Below are positions 35,055-45,447 of a DNA stretch of 64,000 nt, in pieces. This DNA comes from Ananas comosus. Lineage: Eukaryota > Streptophyta > Magnoliopsida > Poales > Bromeliaceae. Every line of letters starts with the position of its first letter. The stretch's first letter is position 1. The stretch spans positions 7,886,584 through 7,950,583 of the forward strand of contig NC_033622.1 in the NCBI RefSeq assembly GCF_001540865.1, written 5' to 3'. The notes below the pieces were generated by a model. That model did no database searches, was not told the origin of the DNA, and was given only the letters and a program-made list of their open reading frames with translations. The position numbers were made by a program, and so were the translations under genes.

Positions 35055-35490
35055 GTTTAAGTTCTTGGTTGGGGAAGAAATGAGGGGAGAGAGAGTGCAA
35101 CACTCTCATATAGCCTCCACTTATGCTACAAATGCATAAAAACCCATTAACTTTGCCAACATCACATAGCCCATTTCTGGGCATCTCGGGCTACGGGGAC
35201 CGGTCCCCCAAGGGAGGGACCGGACCCCGAGAGCGAAACTGCAAAAGAGCAGATTTTCTGCTCCAATCTCAGCTTACGGCAACCGGTCCCTCAGCTGAGG
35301 GACCGGACCCCGAGAGCTCCAATTTTCTGCTAAGTGCAGAATTTCCCCAAACTGCTCTCCGAAGTCCTCCCTAATGCACTTTATGCATTTTCGACGTCTT
35401 CGGACTTTCCGAAGCATACCCCATCGACAATTGGTCGATTTAAATCAAAGTTCAACTCTCGGATTCGAGAATTTACTTCCTTACATATAG

Positions 35491-35998
35491 AGCCCTTCAT
35501 ACTCATAAGTTATTTTCAATGATGGTGCTTCCGAATCGACGACCCGTTCCGTTAAATATGATCTAGAGTATTTGAAACTTCTAGAGAATAAATTTTGTAA
35601 TTTTTCGAAATCATAATAAAGTTCATCAAAGGGGTATAAAATGAACGGTCAAAATCGAACGACGTCTTAAAAATGGATGATCGGATCTTTCAATTTATGA
35701 TCGGAGTTATTGATCTTTACCTTTGTAGTAAATGGAATTTTCGATCAAAAATTCAACCGATTTCGATTATTTTACATCGTTAAACTAGCAAACATACCGG
35801 CCGTTTAAAACTGTCAATTTTGTGACCTTTTGATCGTCAGGTAAATGATGTTGAAAAATTATAAAATTTGATTTCTAGACGTTTTAAATGCTCTAGATAA
35901 TATTTAACGGCATGGATCGTCGATTCGGAAGCTCTATCATCGAAAACAACTTATGACGATACGAGGGCGATTAATCATAAGAGTATAGGAGACGGACT
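35491..35998. mobile_element. MITE M4, main part (long inverted repeat)
   Basis: It is largely a foldback. The left arm, with ttttcaatgatggtgcttcc, gatctagagtatttgaaact and aaagttcatc, is repeated inverted at the right end (ctctagataatatttaacgg; tcatcgaaaacaactta). It is followed by a (TA)n tract (about 36001-36112). Confidence 0.78.
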
Positions 35999-36079
35999 AT
36001 TCTATATATATATATAATTATATATATATAGGAGACGACTCATATCATATATATATAATATAAATATATTATATTATTA

Positions 36080-36111
<32 letters not shown>

Positions 36112-36113
36112 AT

Positions 36114-36475
36114 AGGAACTAGGCGTACTATACTATCTGTGTAGCCACGGAGCGCTCGTGCCTATCAGAGTGTTTTCGATGATGCGCGGCTTCCAAATGT
36201 GATGATCGGCTCCGTTAGAGTTGATCTACACTTATTGAAAAGTTGTTAGAAAACTAAATTTCATAATTTTTTCGGGGCCCATTTTAAATTGTATTTTGAG
36301 ATCTTTTGATCACTAATTCAATGAGGGGTTGTCGAAAAAATCTAAATTTAGTTTTAATACTTTCAATAGTGTAATTAAGTCTAACGGAGCCATCGATCGA
36401 TTTGAAGCTACATCATCCGAAAAAACTTGGTAAGACGGAGCGCTCGCGTACGTGCCGTAGGCATATAGCCGGAAC
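36114..36475. mobile_element. MITE M5
   Basis: Termini aggcgtactatactatctgt and gtgccgtaggcatatagccg enclose inverted arms with gttttcgatgatg/catcatccgaaaa and ggctccgtta/taacggagcc. Long (TA)n and CT tracts flank both sides. Confidence 0.72.
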
Positions 36476-36685
36476 TCTCTCTCTCTCTCTCTATATATAT
36501 TATATATATATATGTATGTATTACATATATATGTATGTACTGAAAACATATATACATATATATGTATGTACAGTACATGGTATATGTATTACATAACAAC
36601 TATTATGGTATATATATACATACATATATATATATATACATACATATATATATATATATACATACATATATATATATATATATAT
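36476..36685. repeat. (CT)n(TA)n and TATG-rich microsatellite tract
   Basis: Low-complexity ctctct, tatata and tatatg repeats lie between MITE M5 and the TGTCACG element. Frames rich in Ile-Tyr here are artefacts. Confidence 0.9.
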
Positions 36686-39339
36686 TGTCACGCCCCGGGA
36701 CCGATACCAATTTGGGCCGGCCCGAGCACGTCAAACAGACGCCGAACGGACAGAGTTTTTCCTGTACGCCCATGGCTCATCATATGTACAATTTCAAACA
36801 AGAAGTGCACTAGTGAAAACATACAGATACGGCTTACACGAGGGTAAGCAATAGCCATGAGTGAAAAAAAAGAAACTAAACATTCACTTGTACTATGATT
36901 CAATTTAGATCATATACATTAAGTCCAACTTGTACATTTTCATATTTCTTACATTTCATTACATCATTTCTTTCTTACATCACATTTACCTCAAAAGAGA
37001 ACTTTACTTCTTTTCTTTACATCATTAATCATCAAATACAAAAGATGATAAAGGGGTAACTACTAACAAAATACAAGCCCGACTGGGGTAGCCTCTGACT
37101 AAGGCGCGATACCTTTACCGTGGTCGGTTGCCGGCTTGCTCGGTCCCGTCTCTGTGGAAATAGTGGGGTGAGAACTACAACAAAGTTTCCAGTGGGTTCG
37201 GCCTCAATCTCACCGACTTTCCCACTAGGACTAACTCAGGCATAATAGAAAGGAAAAGCTGCATATAGTAACCAATCTATAATATGATGCTAATATGTCT
37301 GAACAATAAGCAGGAAATATGCTCAACATTAACATATGCAGATTATGCAAGTTCTTTTATTCTTTGCACTTTACACTTTGTCTTTGTTCTTTGTTCTTTA
37401 CTCTTTGTTCTTTAATCTCAAAGCTAACTTGGGGGTTTCGCCACATTAACTTGCTTCACATTAAGTCCATTATCGCGGGCCCTCAGCTTCCTCCCGCTAA
37501 GATCGTCCTTCGGGTTTACTCCAACCCGTGATGCAAAAACTCCGGAGCGCATCGCCCGAGGGGGAGCGACCACCCTCGAGCACGGAACTCATAGCAAGTA
37601 TGATCGAATCCTTAACTCAAAGGATTGTATGTTCAATCTTGACTTTACACTAACTCTAGTGTTCTTTACATTACTTTATGTTGCTACTCTAACAATCATT
37701 ATTCTTTACCTTTCTTTTACTTTTGCTAATTCTAGCAATCATGTTCTTTACATTTCTTTACTTTTGGCTATCTTTAGCATTCATGTTCTTTACGCCCCAC
37801 TTTGTTTTCACTTTAGTCATTATCATTATTCTTTACATCACATTGATTCTTTGCCTCACACTAACTCTAGTGTCACTTTACTTTACATTATCAAATGCCA
37901 CTCGATCTATGTCTCATGGTGTCACTCTGTTCTTTCGCCTCACTTTGGTACTCACATTTTCTCTCATGCATACATATATAGGGTTTTTGACATTCATAAG
38001 GTTATTAACCATCACATTACGCAAGTTGTACTCACAATCATGCAACATCACATTTTTATCATTGCTTTACCCTAAAATGCATGCAACAATGTATATACAT
38101 ATGCTCAATTGAAGGACGCATTAGGCATAGAGAAAAGTTCAACGAGTTTGAAAAGCACCACCCACCTCGTAGGTTCTCAAAGGTGCTCTGACGATTTTCT
38201 TGGGATTTTTAGACTCCTCGTTCTTCACCTGCGGCAAAATGAAGCCAACTTAGGCCATTTTGCCCATAACTTTACATTGGCTTTTCGTAATGTTAATCCG
38301 AGCGCACCAACGCGTCGGAAATGCCCCCAATTAGGTTTTAGAGGGTCAATTTCACTTAGAAATCCCTATGAGCAAAAGCCCCAATTTGGATGCCCTAGCT
38401 CTGTAGCATAAGAAAACCTAGGGTTTGATCTCATTGGGAAGCAAAAGTAGCTTAATTCTACTCTAGAAAGTCCATTACAACCATCTTTAGTTCAATCCAA
38501 ACCCTAGTTTGGATTCTACCATGAGAGGAGTCAAGCTCACCTTCAATCTTCACCCATTTCACTCATGTCATGGTCTTGATCCCAAAAGAAGCAAAAAGAA
38601 AGCTTCAAATACTCTAGAGGTTCTATAAAAACCATTCTTAGCCTAATCCAAACCCTAGTTTGAGATTTACCATGAGAAGGGGCAAGGCTTATCTCTAAGC
38701 TTGCTCCTTTTCGAAGCTAGAGAAGGAGAGGAGAGAGTTGCTCCAACTCTTCTTCTTGTTCCCCACCTTCTTCTCCTTCTTTTCCTTCTTTTCCTTTGTC
38801 TTCTTCTTCTCCTCGTTTTCTAGAGAGAGAAAGAGAGAAGAGAGTGTGAGGGGGAGTGGAATGAGAGAAAAGCCCTCATATCCCTCATACTATACTCTAT
38901 GGATTGCAAAATTGCTGTTAAACCCCTCAACTTTCACTCTTTCACACTGCCTGGACTGGGCAGTTCACGCATGCGGGGACCAGTCTCTCCATCAGGGATC
39001 GGTTCCCGTAGCTCATCCCAGTGGCAGCCGAGGCTCCCGCGCAATGCGACCGGTCTCTCTTGGGGGACCGGTCTCTCAGGCAGGGATCGGTTCCCGAAGC
39101 CTGCCTTCTCAGGACTTAGCCGATTTTCAGCTTTCCTCAGTCTTCACGCATCCTTCAGGGACCGGTCCCCGAGAGCACAAAACATACAGAATGCAGATTT
39201 TGAATCTTTAAGCTCTCGACGACCTCCAACAATGCACTTTTGCTCATTTCAACACCTTCGGACTTTTCGAAGTGTACCATCCTCGCACTTTGGTCAATTT
39301 GACTAAAGTTTGATATTTATTTTTCGAATTTTCGGTATA

Positions 39340-39378
<39 letters not shown>
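36686..39378 (+). mobile_element. Complete TGTCACG non-coding element (family B), about 2.69 kb
   Basis: It starts tgtcacgccccgggaccgat in a (TA)n tract (tatat at 36681-36685) and ends in a (CA)n run at 39378 followed by tatat (39379-39383), consistent with a 5-bp duplication although the repeats blur it. The order of blocks matches 16682-18335 (reverse) and 32232-35485. No protein motif is present. Near 38970-39180 there are several ACCGGT-centred motifs (gaccggtctctc, gggaccggtccccgag) and the ttcggacttttcgaa hairpin (about 39257). Confidence 0.85.

Positions 39379-39402
<24 letters not shown>
39342..39402. repeat. (CA)n(TA)n microsatellite
   Basis: About 18 CA units then TA units at the 3' end of the family B element, probably an expansion of its terminal CA against the TA-rich target. 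Confidence 0.9.
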
Positions 39403-39403
<1 letters not shown>

Positions 39404-39648
39404 TCCGGCTACTATACTATCGATAGTTCCAAACCCTTGGTACTATTGAGTTTTCTACCGTTAGATCTACCCTTTGATCATTTCCACCCGTTAGATTATA
39501 CTATTAAACAAACCACCCACTCAACCCTAGGGGACCACTATCAATTTAACCGGGGACCACTATCATCCTAACCGCACATCTTTTGTTCCAACGGCCGAAA
39601 ACTCAATAGTACCAAGGGCTTGGTACTATTGATAGTATAGTAGCATAA

Positions 39649-39651
<3 letters not shown>
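39403..39651. mobile_element. MITE M6
   Basis: Terminal hairpin-bearing ends ttccggctactatactatcg and gatagtatagtagcataatt; inverted inner repeats ttggtactattgagtttt and aaaactcaatagtaccaa. It is nearly identical to M9 (41533-41782). (TA)n lies on the left and (CT)n(TA)n on the right. Confidence 0.85.

Positions 39652-39652
<1 letters not shown>

Positions 39653-39729
<77 letters not shown>
39653..39729. repeat. (CT)n(TA)n compound microsatellite
   Basis: About 20 CT units followed by about 16 TA units, directly beside MITE M6. Confidence 0.92.
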
Positions 39730-39732
<3 letters not shown>

Positions 39733-39789
39733 GATTAGTCAATTTGCCAACTTATTAACATCTTATATTGGCAATATTGTGGGGACTAT

Positions 39790-39832
39790 ACCGACCGTTT
39801 CTAGCGCAAGTGGCAAAGGTCTTAGTGGTTGA
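39790..39832 (+). mobile_element. SINE head fragment
   Basis: Text accgaccgtttctagcgcaa, gtggcaaaggtcttagtgg equals the first ~43 bp of the SINE family (compare 1748). It is cut by the inverted Copia 3 LTR. Confidence 0.82.
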
Positions 39833-40206
39833 TGTTAAAACTTTATAAGAAACTAGAACCGTACCTTCTGTCATGATTTCGATGTCTGTATCTGATTTGT
39901 AGGCAGCGGTTCTTGCTCTTGGTTCATCCTCGTTTGCGATCTGCAAATAAAAAGGGATGTTTCGAGTCTAATTCCCTTGTCCCCGATGGAGCCGTTACAG
40001 AAAATTGAATTAGGGTTAGACCGGGACTCCCATATGTTACATATTTATATATAACTTGATATAAAAATGTTAAATCACATCCCTCCATCAAGGACGTGTC
40101 CAGATATATTCTAACCAAGATCTACAGTATCTTTATAAATCGACTTAAATAGATTAACTGTATCTTTATGGATCGCCTTGAATATATCACGTGGGCGACA
40201 TCCAAC
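39833..40206 (-). mobile_element. 3' LTR of Copia 3 (minus strand)
   Basis: The reverse complement starts gttggatgtcgcccacgtga and ends ataaagttttaaca, matching the Copia 1 and 2 LTRs block by block, including the full ~100-bp end that is missing from the Copia 1 3' LTR. Its inner side continues into Copia 3' untranslated sequence. Confidence 0.85.
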
Positions 40207-40830
40207 TCCACTTGGCCTAGTGATATATTCATTACTGTATAGGCGATACAAAACATTATTAGGTACCAACTAAATTGTACAGTCAAAATCTCCCACTCGA
40301 CCAAGAAATCACGATACTTTGATTAAAGTAGTTATGCCCCAAAAGATGAACACTCCCTTCCATGCATCAAAAGTACGCATTTCTTAATCAAATAACTTTA
40401 TGAGTTACAACCGTATGAAAACTTATTATAAGTTCAACTCAAAGTCCCACTTTAGTGCGCAATAATACTTTAATGTACAAAAGATAATGTTATACACATA
40501 TATGCAAAAACCAAAATGTGTTTTTATTCAAATAAAAATAGTCTTTAAATTCTTTATATAAGAAGAAAACACTTAAACTGTAAATTGACTCAAGATACCC
40601 ATATAATCAATATGATCCTTGAATTTGTTTGTCGGCAATGCTTTAGTTATAGGATCAGCAATCATCATCTCGGTCCCAATGTGTTGGATATCTACCTTCT
40701 TCTTTTCGTATTCTTTTACAGGAAGATACTTTATATCGATATGTTTGTTACGATCTGTAATTCGACTATTCTTTGCAAAGAACACTGCTGCAGGTTGTCG
40801 CAATAAATCTTAATTGGCCTTGTAATAGGC
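40207..40830 (-). pseudogene. Copia 3 RNase H tail and 3' untranslated region
   Basis: The minus-strand frame 40573-40803 reads AVFFAKNSRITDRNKHIDIK, EKKKVDIQHIGTEMMIADPI and TKALPTNKFKDHI, the C-terminal end of Copia RNase H, matching Copia 1 about 15815-16020. Upstream pol is missing beyond about 40830, so only the 3' terminal ~1 kb of this element remains. Confidence 0.85.
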
Positions 40831-41012
40831 TGAATTTTGATTAGAAGCTAATGGTGATCAAAGTGGTCACAATAATGCAAAAATGGAAATTAAGTGTTTC
40901 TAAACTTAATTAGTAGCTTGAGAATGGTATTTGACAGGTTTTGGAAGTGTGAGGATAGACACGAATGGAATCGAAGTGGTTAAAGACCTCCAATTACTAT
41001 TAGTACTTGAAT
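40831..41012. other. Short unassigned segment before the gap
   Basis: Non-coding text with no recognised repeat, running into the 100-N gap. Confidence 0.4.
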
Positions 41013-41112
41013 NNNNNNNNNNNNNNNNNNNNNNNNNNNNNNNNNNNNNNNNNNNNNNNNNNNNNNNNNNNNNNNNNNNNNNNNNNNNNNNNNNNNNNNN
41101 NNNNNNNNNNNN
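41013..41112. other. Assembly gap (100 N)
   Basis: Exactly 100 N, the usual placeholder for a gap of unknown size. It truncates MITE M7. Confidence 0.97.
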
Positions 41113-41227
41113 AGGCAATTTGAACTAGATCTCATAAACTTCGCCGATCGACGATTCGAAAGTCGCAACATCGAAAACGAGCTGGAAGCACGGAAGGCTC
41201 CGTGCTTCCGATAGCATAGTAGCCTCA

Positions 41228-41230
<3 letters not shown>
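41113..41230. mobile_element. MITE M7, right end only
   Basis: Text cgccgatcgacgattcgaaa, atcgaaaacgagctgg and the hairpin ggaagcacggaaggctccgt is the right terminus of the M18/M19 type (compare 59110-59199). It is followed by CT/TA tracts. Confidence 0.8.
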
Positions 41231-41265
<35 letters not shown>

Positions 41266-41518
41266 GAGTTGGACTGGGCTACTATTAGTTGCAAAATCCC
41301 ATTGTTGCTACCAGTTTTTTAGCCTTTGGATCAACTCTTTTCATTATTTCTAACCATTGGATTAAATACTATAACCCACTAGAGACCACTCAACCCTAGG
41401 GGGACCACTCAACTCTAACCAACTAATATCATCCATACCCTACAATTTTTCATCCAAGGGTTAAAAACTTGATAGCAAAAAGAGCGTTTTACTATTAATA
41501 GTATTCCAGCCTAATTCT
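41266..41518. mobile_element. MITE M8
   Basis: Ends gagttggactgggctactat and gtattccagcctaattc with TA tracts on both sides. Internal text ccactcaaccctaggggg is shared with M6 and M9. Confidence 0.75.
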
Positions 41519-41532
41519 ATATATATATATAT

Positions 41533-41782
41533 GAGTCCGGCTACTATACTATCGATAGTAGCAAGCCCTTGGTATTATTGAGTTTTCTACCGTTAGATCT
41601 ACCCTTTGATCATTTTCACCCATTAGATTATACTTTTAAACCAACCACCCACTCAACCCTAGGGAACCACTATCAATTTAACCGGGACCACTATCATCCC
41701 AACCGTACATCTTTTCATCCAACGGCCGAAAACTCAATAGTACCAAGGGCTTAGTACTATTGATAGTATAGTAGCATAATTC
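41533..41782. mobile_element. MITE M9
   Basis: Ends gagtccggctactatactat and atagtatagtagcataattc; near-identical to M6 along its length, with the same caacggccgaaaactcaata block. TA tracts flank it. Confidence 0.85.
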
Positions 41783-41792
41783 TCTATATATA

Positions 41793-42020
41793 GAGTTGAG
41801 CTAGAATACTCTCAAAAGCACCAAATGAGTGGTGCTTTTGAGTTTTTAACCATTGGATGAAGAGATGTAAGATTGAGATGATGGTGGTAGGTGGTGGTAA
41901 ATAGTGATAGGTGGAATAGTGTATGATCCAAAGACTATTAGTAATCAAGGAGTAGATCCAAGGGCTAGAAATTTAGAACCACCAAGAGCTTGGTGCTTCT
42001 AAAAGTATTCTAGCTCAATT
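41793..42020. mobile_element. MITE M10
   Basis: Ends gagttgagctagaatactct and aaaagtattctagctcaatt. The terminal hairpin is aaaagcacc...ggtgctttt, followed by gagtttttaaccattggatg. This arrangement closely parallels the terminus of the FAR1-type MULE at 52042. A (TA)n tract follows. Confidence 0.85.
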
Positions 42021-42042
42021 ATATATATATATATATATATAT

Positions 42043-42574
42043 AGTCCTGCTACTATATGAGTACGGTCGCCTTCGTACTCATAAGTTGTTTTCAATGATA
42101 GAGGTTCCAAATTGCGATCCATACCGTTAAACGTTATCTAGAACATTTAAAGCTTCTCGAAATCAAATTTTATAATTTTTTGATATCATTTACCTTACGA
42201 TCAAAAGCTCACAAAGTTGACAATTTTTAACGGCCGGTATGAGATATTTGCTAGTTTAATGGTGTAAAAGAATTAGAATAGATTGCATTTTTGATAGAAA
42301 ATTATATTCACTACCTAAATAGAGATCAATAACTCCGATCTTAAATTGAAGGATCCGACCATCCATTTTTAGGATGTCGTTCGATTTTGACCGTTCATTT
42401 TATACCTGCTTGATGGACTTTATAATGATTTTGAAAACTTACGAAATTTATTTTTTAGAAGTTTCAAATACTCTAGATCATGTTTAACGGTGTGGATCGT
42501 CGATTCGAAAACCCCAACATTAAAAACAACTTATGAGTACGAAGGGCTTTATACTCATAAGAGTATAGTAGCCC

Positions 42575-42578
<4 letters not shown>
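42043..42578. mobile_element. MITE M11 (long inverted repeat)
   Basis: A foldback element: left arm tcctgctactatatgagtac, tcataagttgttttcaatga; right arm aaaaacaacttatgagtacg and gagtatagtagccctactat. Internal arms include tctagaacatttaaagcttc/gaagtttcaaatactctaga. (TA)n lies on both sides. Confidence 0.82.
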
Positions 42579-42622
<44 letters not shown>

Positions 42623-42696
42623 TGTGTCTATGTCTATATATATATGTATATGTATGTGTATAAATATATGTGTATATATATACACATATATATATA

Positions 42697-43210
42697 GAGT
42701 TCGGCTACTATACTCTTATAAGTACGATCACCCTNNNNNNNNNNNNNNNNNNNNNNNNNTTGAACATGATCTATATCACTTGAAGTATCTAGAAATTAAA
42801 TTTCAAATCTTTTCAACATCATTGACCTAATGATCAAAGTGTTTCAAAATTTGTAATTTTAAGAGTCGATATGAGGCGTTTTCTTGTTTAACGGTGTAAA
42901 GTAATAATATCAATTGAATTTTTGTTAGAAAATTCTTCAAACTATTTAGAACAAGATCTATACTCTCGATCTTGATTACAAAATTCCTATCATCACTTTT
43001 TAGAGGATATTCATTTTTAGTCATTCATTTTTACGCCCACTTGATGAACAAGAGAACAATATCGAAAAAGTATGAAATTTGATTTCTAGATACTTCAAGT
43101 GGTATAGATCATTTTCAACGGTACCGATCGTCGATTTGGAGGCTCCATCATCGAAAACAAATGGGTGGCAACATAGCCCGTTTTCTACTGATAGTATTCT
43201 AGCTCAACTC
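42697..43210. mobile_element. MITE M12, with internal 25-N gap
   Basis: The left end gttcggctactatactctta and the arms (gatctatatcacttgaagta / tacttcaagtggtatagatc) are of the M11 type. The extreme right end (ctactgatagtattctagct) is of the M8/M10 type, so the element is chimeric. N at 42735-42759. Confidence 0.72.
42735..42759. other. Assembly gap (25 N)
   Basis: Run of 25 N inside the left arm of MITE M12, where a foldback would hinder assembly. Confidence 0.97.
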
Positions 43211-43240
43211 TCTCTCTATCTCTCTCTCTCTCTATATATA

Positions 43241-43750
43241 GAGGCTACTATACTATCAATAGTACCGGAGCTCTGGTAGTATAGTCTTGTTTTCGATCTT
43301 AGAGTGTTCAAATTAACGATCCACACCGTTAAATATGATCTAGGGTATATGAAGTTCTTAGGAATAAAATTTTAGTTTTTTTCGACATCGTTTACGTAGG
43401 AAATAAATTATGTCAAAATGGACGGTGAAAAATTGAATAATCTTTAAAATTTGAGCATAGAACTTTTAAATTCAAGATCAAGAATATTAACCTTAATCTA
43501 GATAGTTTAAAGTATTTTCCACCAAAATTTGAAGAAATTTGGATTTTTCTACACCGTTAAACTCCAAACTCGCCATAGTAGCCATTGAAAATTGATAATT
43601 TTGAAATGGTTTGATCATAAAGTAAACTATGTCGAAAAATATAAAATTTTATTTCTAAAATCTTTAAATACCCTAGATCAGTTTTAACGATGTGGATCGT
43701 TGATTTGAACACCCGAAGATCGAAAACGGGACTATAGTACCGGAGCCCCG
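43241..43750. mobile_element. MITE M13, split by the TR-GAG retrotransposon
   Basis: The left end is gaggctactatactatcaat and long inverted arms (gttttcgatcttagagtgtt / aacacccgaagatcgaaaac) follow. It stops at ggagccccg, where the retrotransposon inserts, and its last ~35 bp reappear at 48317-48353 as ccccgggttactataagata. This provides an independent check of the insertion boundaries. Confidence 0.85.
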
Positions 43751-44302
43751 TGTCACAGACAAAATGTTTCCCGCTGACTTCTCCTTGACAGTGGCCCAAA
43801 TCTGCTAGCGAAACAGGTTGAAAATGGGTTGAATCGGGTTGTCAAGGAGACCCAAACCCAACCCTCTGTGGGGAGACAAAGGGTTTTGTAACTTCTTCCA
43901 TCAATGATGGAAGCTCAATGGTTATGAAACTCTCATGAGTTATGGGGTGACTTTTGGACTTATGGCTCATTATGAGGGTGAGTTAATGTGTCTCATAATG
44001 AGAGAGTTAGTGTGTGCCTAGGTTCAATGTATATAGGAGCATATAAATAGTGGGGTTTGGCTAAGGTCAAAACACACAAGAGAGATTGTGTTTATAGGTT
44101 GTAATTCTCTTTTTCTAAGTAGTGGAGTACTTAGTTTTTTTTTAGTGAACCTCTGCCTCTCTCTCTTTGTCATTCCCTTTGCATACTTAGTCGTAGGACG
44201 CGACGGTCCGGACTTGCAATAGGGACAAAGGCTTGTCTATCTTCGAGCAGGAAAGGTGGGCGCCGCACGTGCTTTGCGAACAAAAACGCTAAGGCAGTGA
44301 CA
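43751..44302 (+). mobile_element. 5' LTR of the TR-GAG element
   Basis: It starts tgtcacagacaaaatg and ends ggcagtgaca. It is 552 bp and is repeated at 47752-48316. The 5-bp duplication ccccg lies at 43746-43750 and 48317-48321. Confidence 0.9.
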
Positions 44303-44304
44303 GT

Positions 44305-44316
44305 TGGTATTAGAGC
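44305..44316 (+). promoter_or_regulatory. Primer-binding site of the TR-GAG element
   Basis: The run tggtattagagc follows the LTR by two bases and fits an initiator-tRNA-Met-type primer site with one change from tggtatcagagc. Confidence 0.85.
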
Positions 44317-44334
44317 CGGTTCGAGCAAGGAACC

Positions 44335-45447
44335 ATGTCGACATCCGATGCGGGAGTTGTTGACGTTGGGGGCGACCCTCCAAAGCAGCCCTCCAAGCGA
44401 AGCAAGAGCAAGGACCCTCAGCGAATCACAAGGGATTCGGCGTCATTGGAGGACCGCCTTGTGCTGTTGGAGGACATCATCGCAAAAATGGGTGAAAGGT
44501 ACACCGAAATGGCTGATACCTTTAACTCATTCAACGAAGATGTCCACAGCATGGAGGAAAGCGTCACTACTGCCATGGAGATATTTCGAAGCGAAATCGA
44601 AAAGCTCCAAGCCAACATGAAGAGTTGTGACGAGGAGCGAAAGAAACTGATCGATGAGCTTGTTGCTCGAGTCGACGAGGTCGAGGACCTCAAGACAAGA
44701 GTAACGATCCTTGAGAAAGCGGTGGCGCGTGGCCACGAACCCCAAAGAGAGTCCGCTTCGAAGGTACGTATTCCTGAGCCTCAAAATTTCAGGGGTACCC
44801 ACGATGAGAAGGAAATCGACAATTTTCTGTGGTACATGGAGTGCTACATCAAGGCGTTACGGCTCGACGACGAGGAGGAGAAAGTCCAGATTGCGTCCAT
44901 GTACCTTGCTGACGACGCGATGCTGTGGTGGCGTCGACTTTCTGCAGAGGCCGAGAAGGGCCAATGCCAACTGAAGACATGGGAGGACTTTGTGCGCGAG
45001 CTCAAGACGCAGTTCTACCCCGAGCACGTCGAATATTTTGCGAGGAGGCAACTTCGATGGCTCAAACATTCGAGAACCTTGAAGGAGTATGTCCAAGAGT
45101 ACTCGAAACTGATGTTGGCGATCACCAACATGGCCGATGAGGATCGGCTATTCTTCTTCCTAGATGGCCTTCAGCCATGGGCGAACAAGGAGCTCGTGGC
45201 GCGAGACGTGAAGGACCTGAACTTCGCGATTGCTTTGGCGGAGAAGTTGCCCGAGCGGGAGCGAACCGAGGGCGATCGAGGTGAACCACCAAAGGCGAGC
45301 GAGGCCAAAGGTGGGGGAGAGCACCACGATCCAGGGGGCGCGAAGGGGCACAAGCCAAACCGTGATGCGAGAAGGCAATGGCAGAATCCCGCCCCGCCAC
45401 CTGCAACGATCTCGTGCTATGTTTGCGGCGAGAATCATTGGGCGCGG
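44335..45447 (+). pseudogene. Gag of the TR-GAG element, split in its zinc knuckle
   Basis: The ATG at 44335 opens 371 intact codons. A coiled coil (about 36-130: LEDRLVLLEDIIAKM, EIEKLQANMKSCDEERKKL) is followed by a Ty3/gypsy retrotransposon gag domain (about 150-300) with NFRGTHDEKEIDNFLWYMEC, ADDAMLWWRRL, LKTQFYPEH and SRTLKEYVQEYSKLM. A basic linker leads to the CxxC half of a zinc knuckle (CYVCGENHWAR, 361-371). Exactly here a solo LTR with duplication cgcgg interrupts the gene; the frame resumes at 47536 with the final Cys of the knuckle and ends 27 codons later at 47616. No protease, RT or integrase follows. Gag packages retrotransposon RNA into particles; without pol it would rely on another element. 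Confidence 0.9.

Larger units (their letters stand above)
32232..35485 (+). mobile_element. Complete TGTCACG non-coding element (family B), 3254 bp
   Basis: It starts tgtcacgctccgagaccgc and ends atttacttccttaca, with a perfect 5-bp duplication tatag (32227-32231 and 35486-35490). It has no retroelement protein motif. A hAT MITE (32898-33828) is nested inside. Near the 3' end there are ggggaccggtccccc and gagggaccggaccccgagag palindromes and a ttcggactttccgaa hairpin, also found in the copy at 36686-39378. I interpret it as a long solo LTR or LARD. Confidence 0.88.

Noticed and set aside
36512..36847. Tyr/Ile-rich frames over tatatg repeats
   Set aside because: Products of microsatellite DNA; also seen at 5010-5392 and 42473-42685.
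37629..38112. 148- and 129-codon frames in the family B element
   Set aside because: They are Leu/Phe/His/Thr-rich translations of ctttac/cattat repeats without any domain, and are not kept in the other family B copies.
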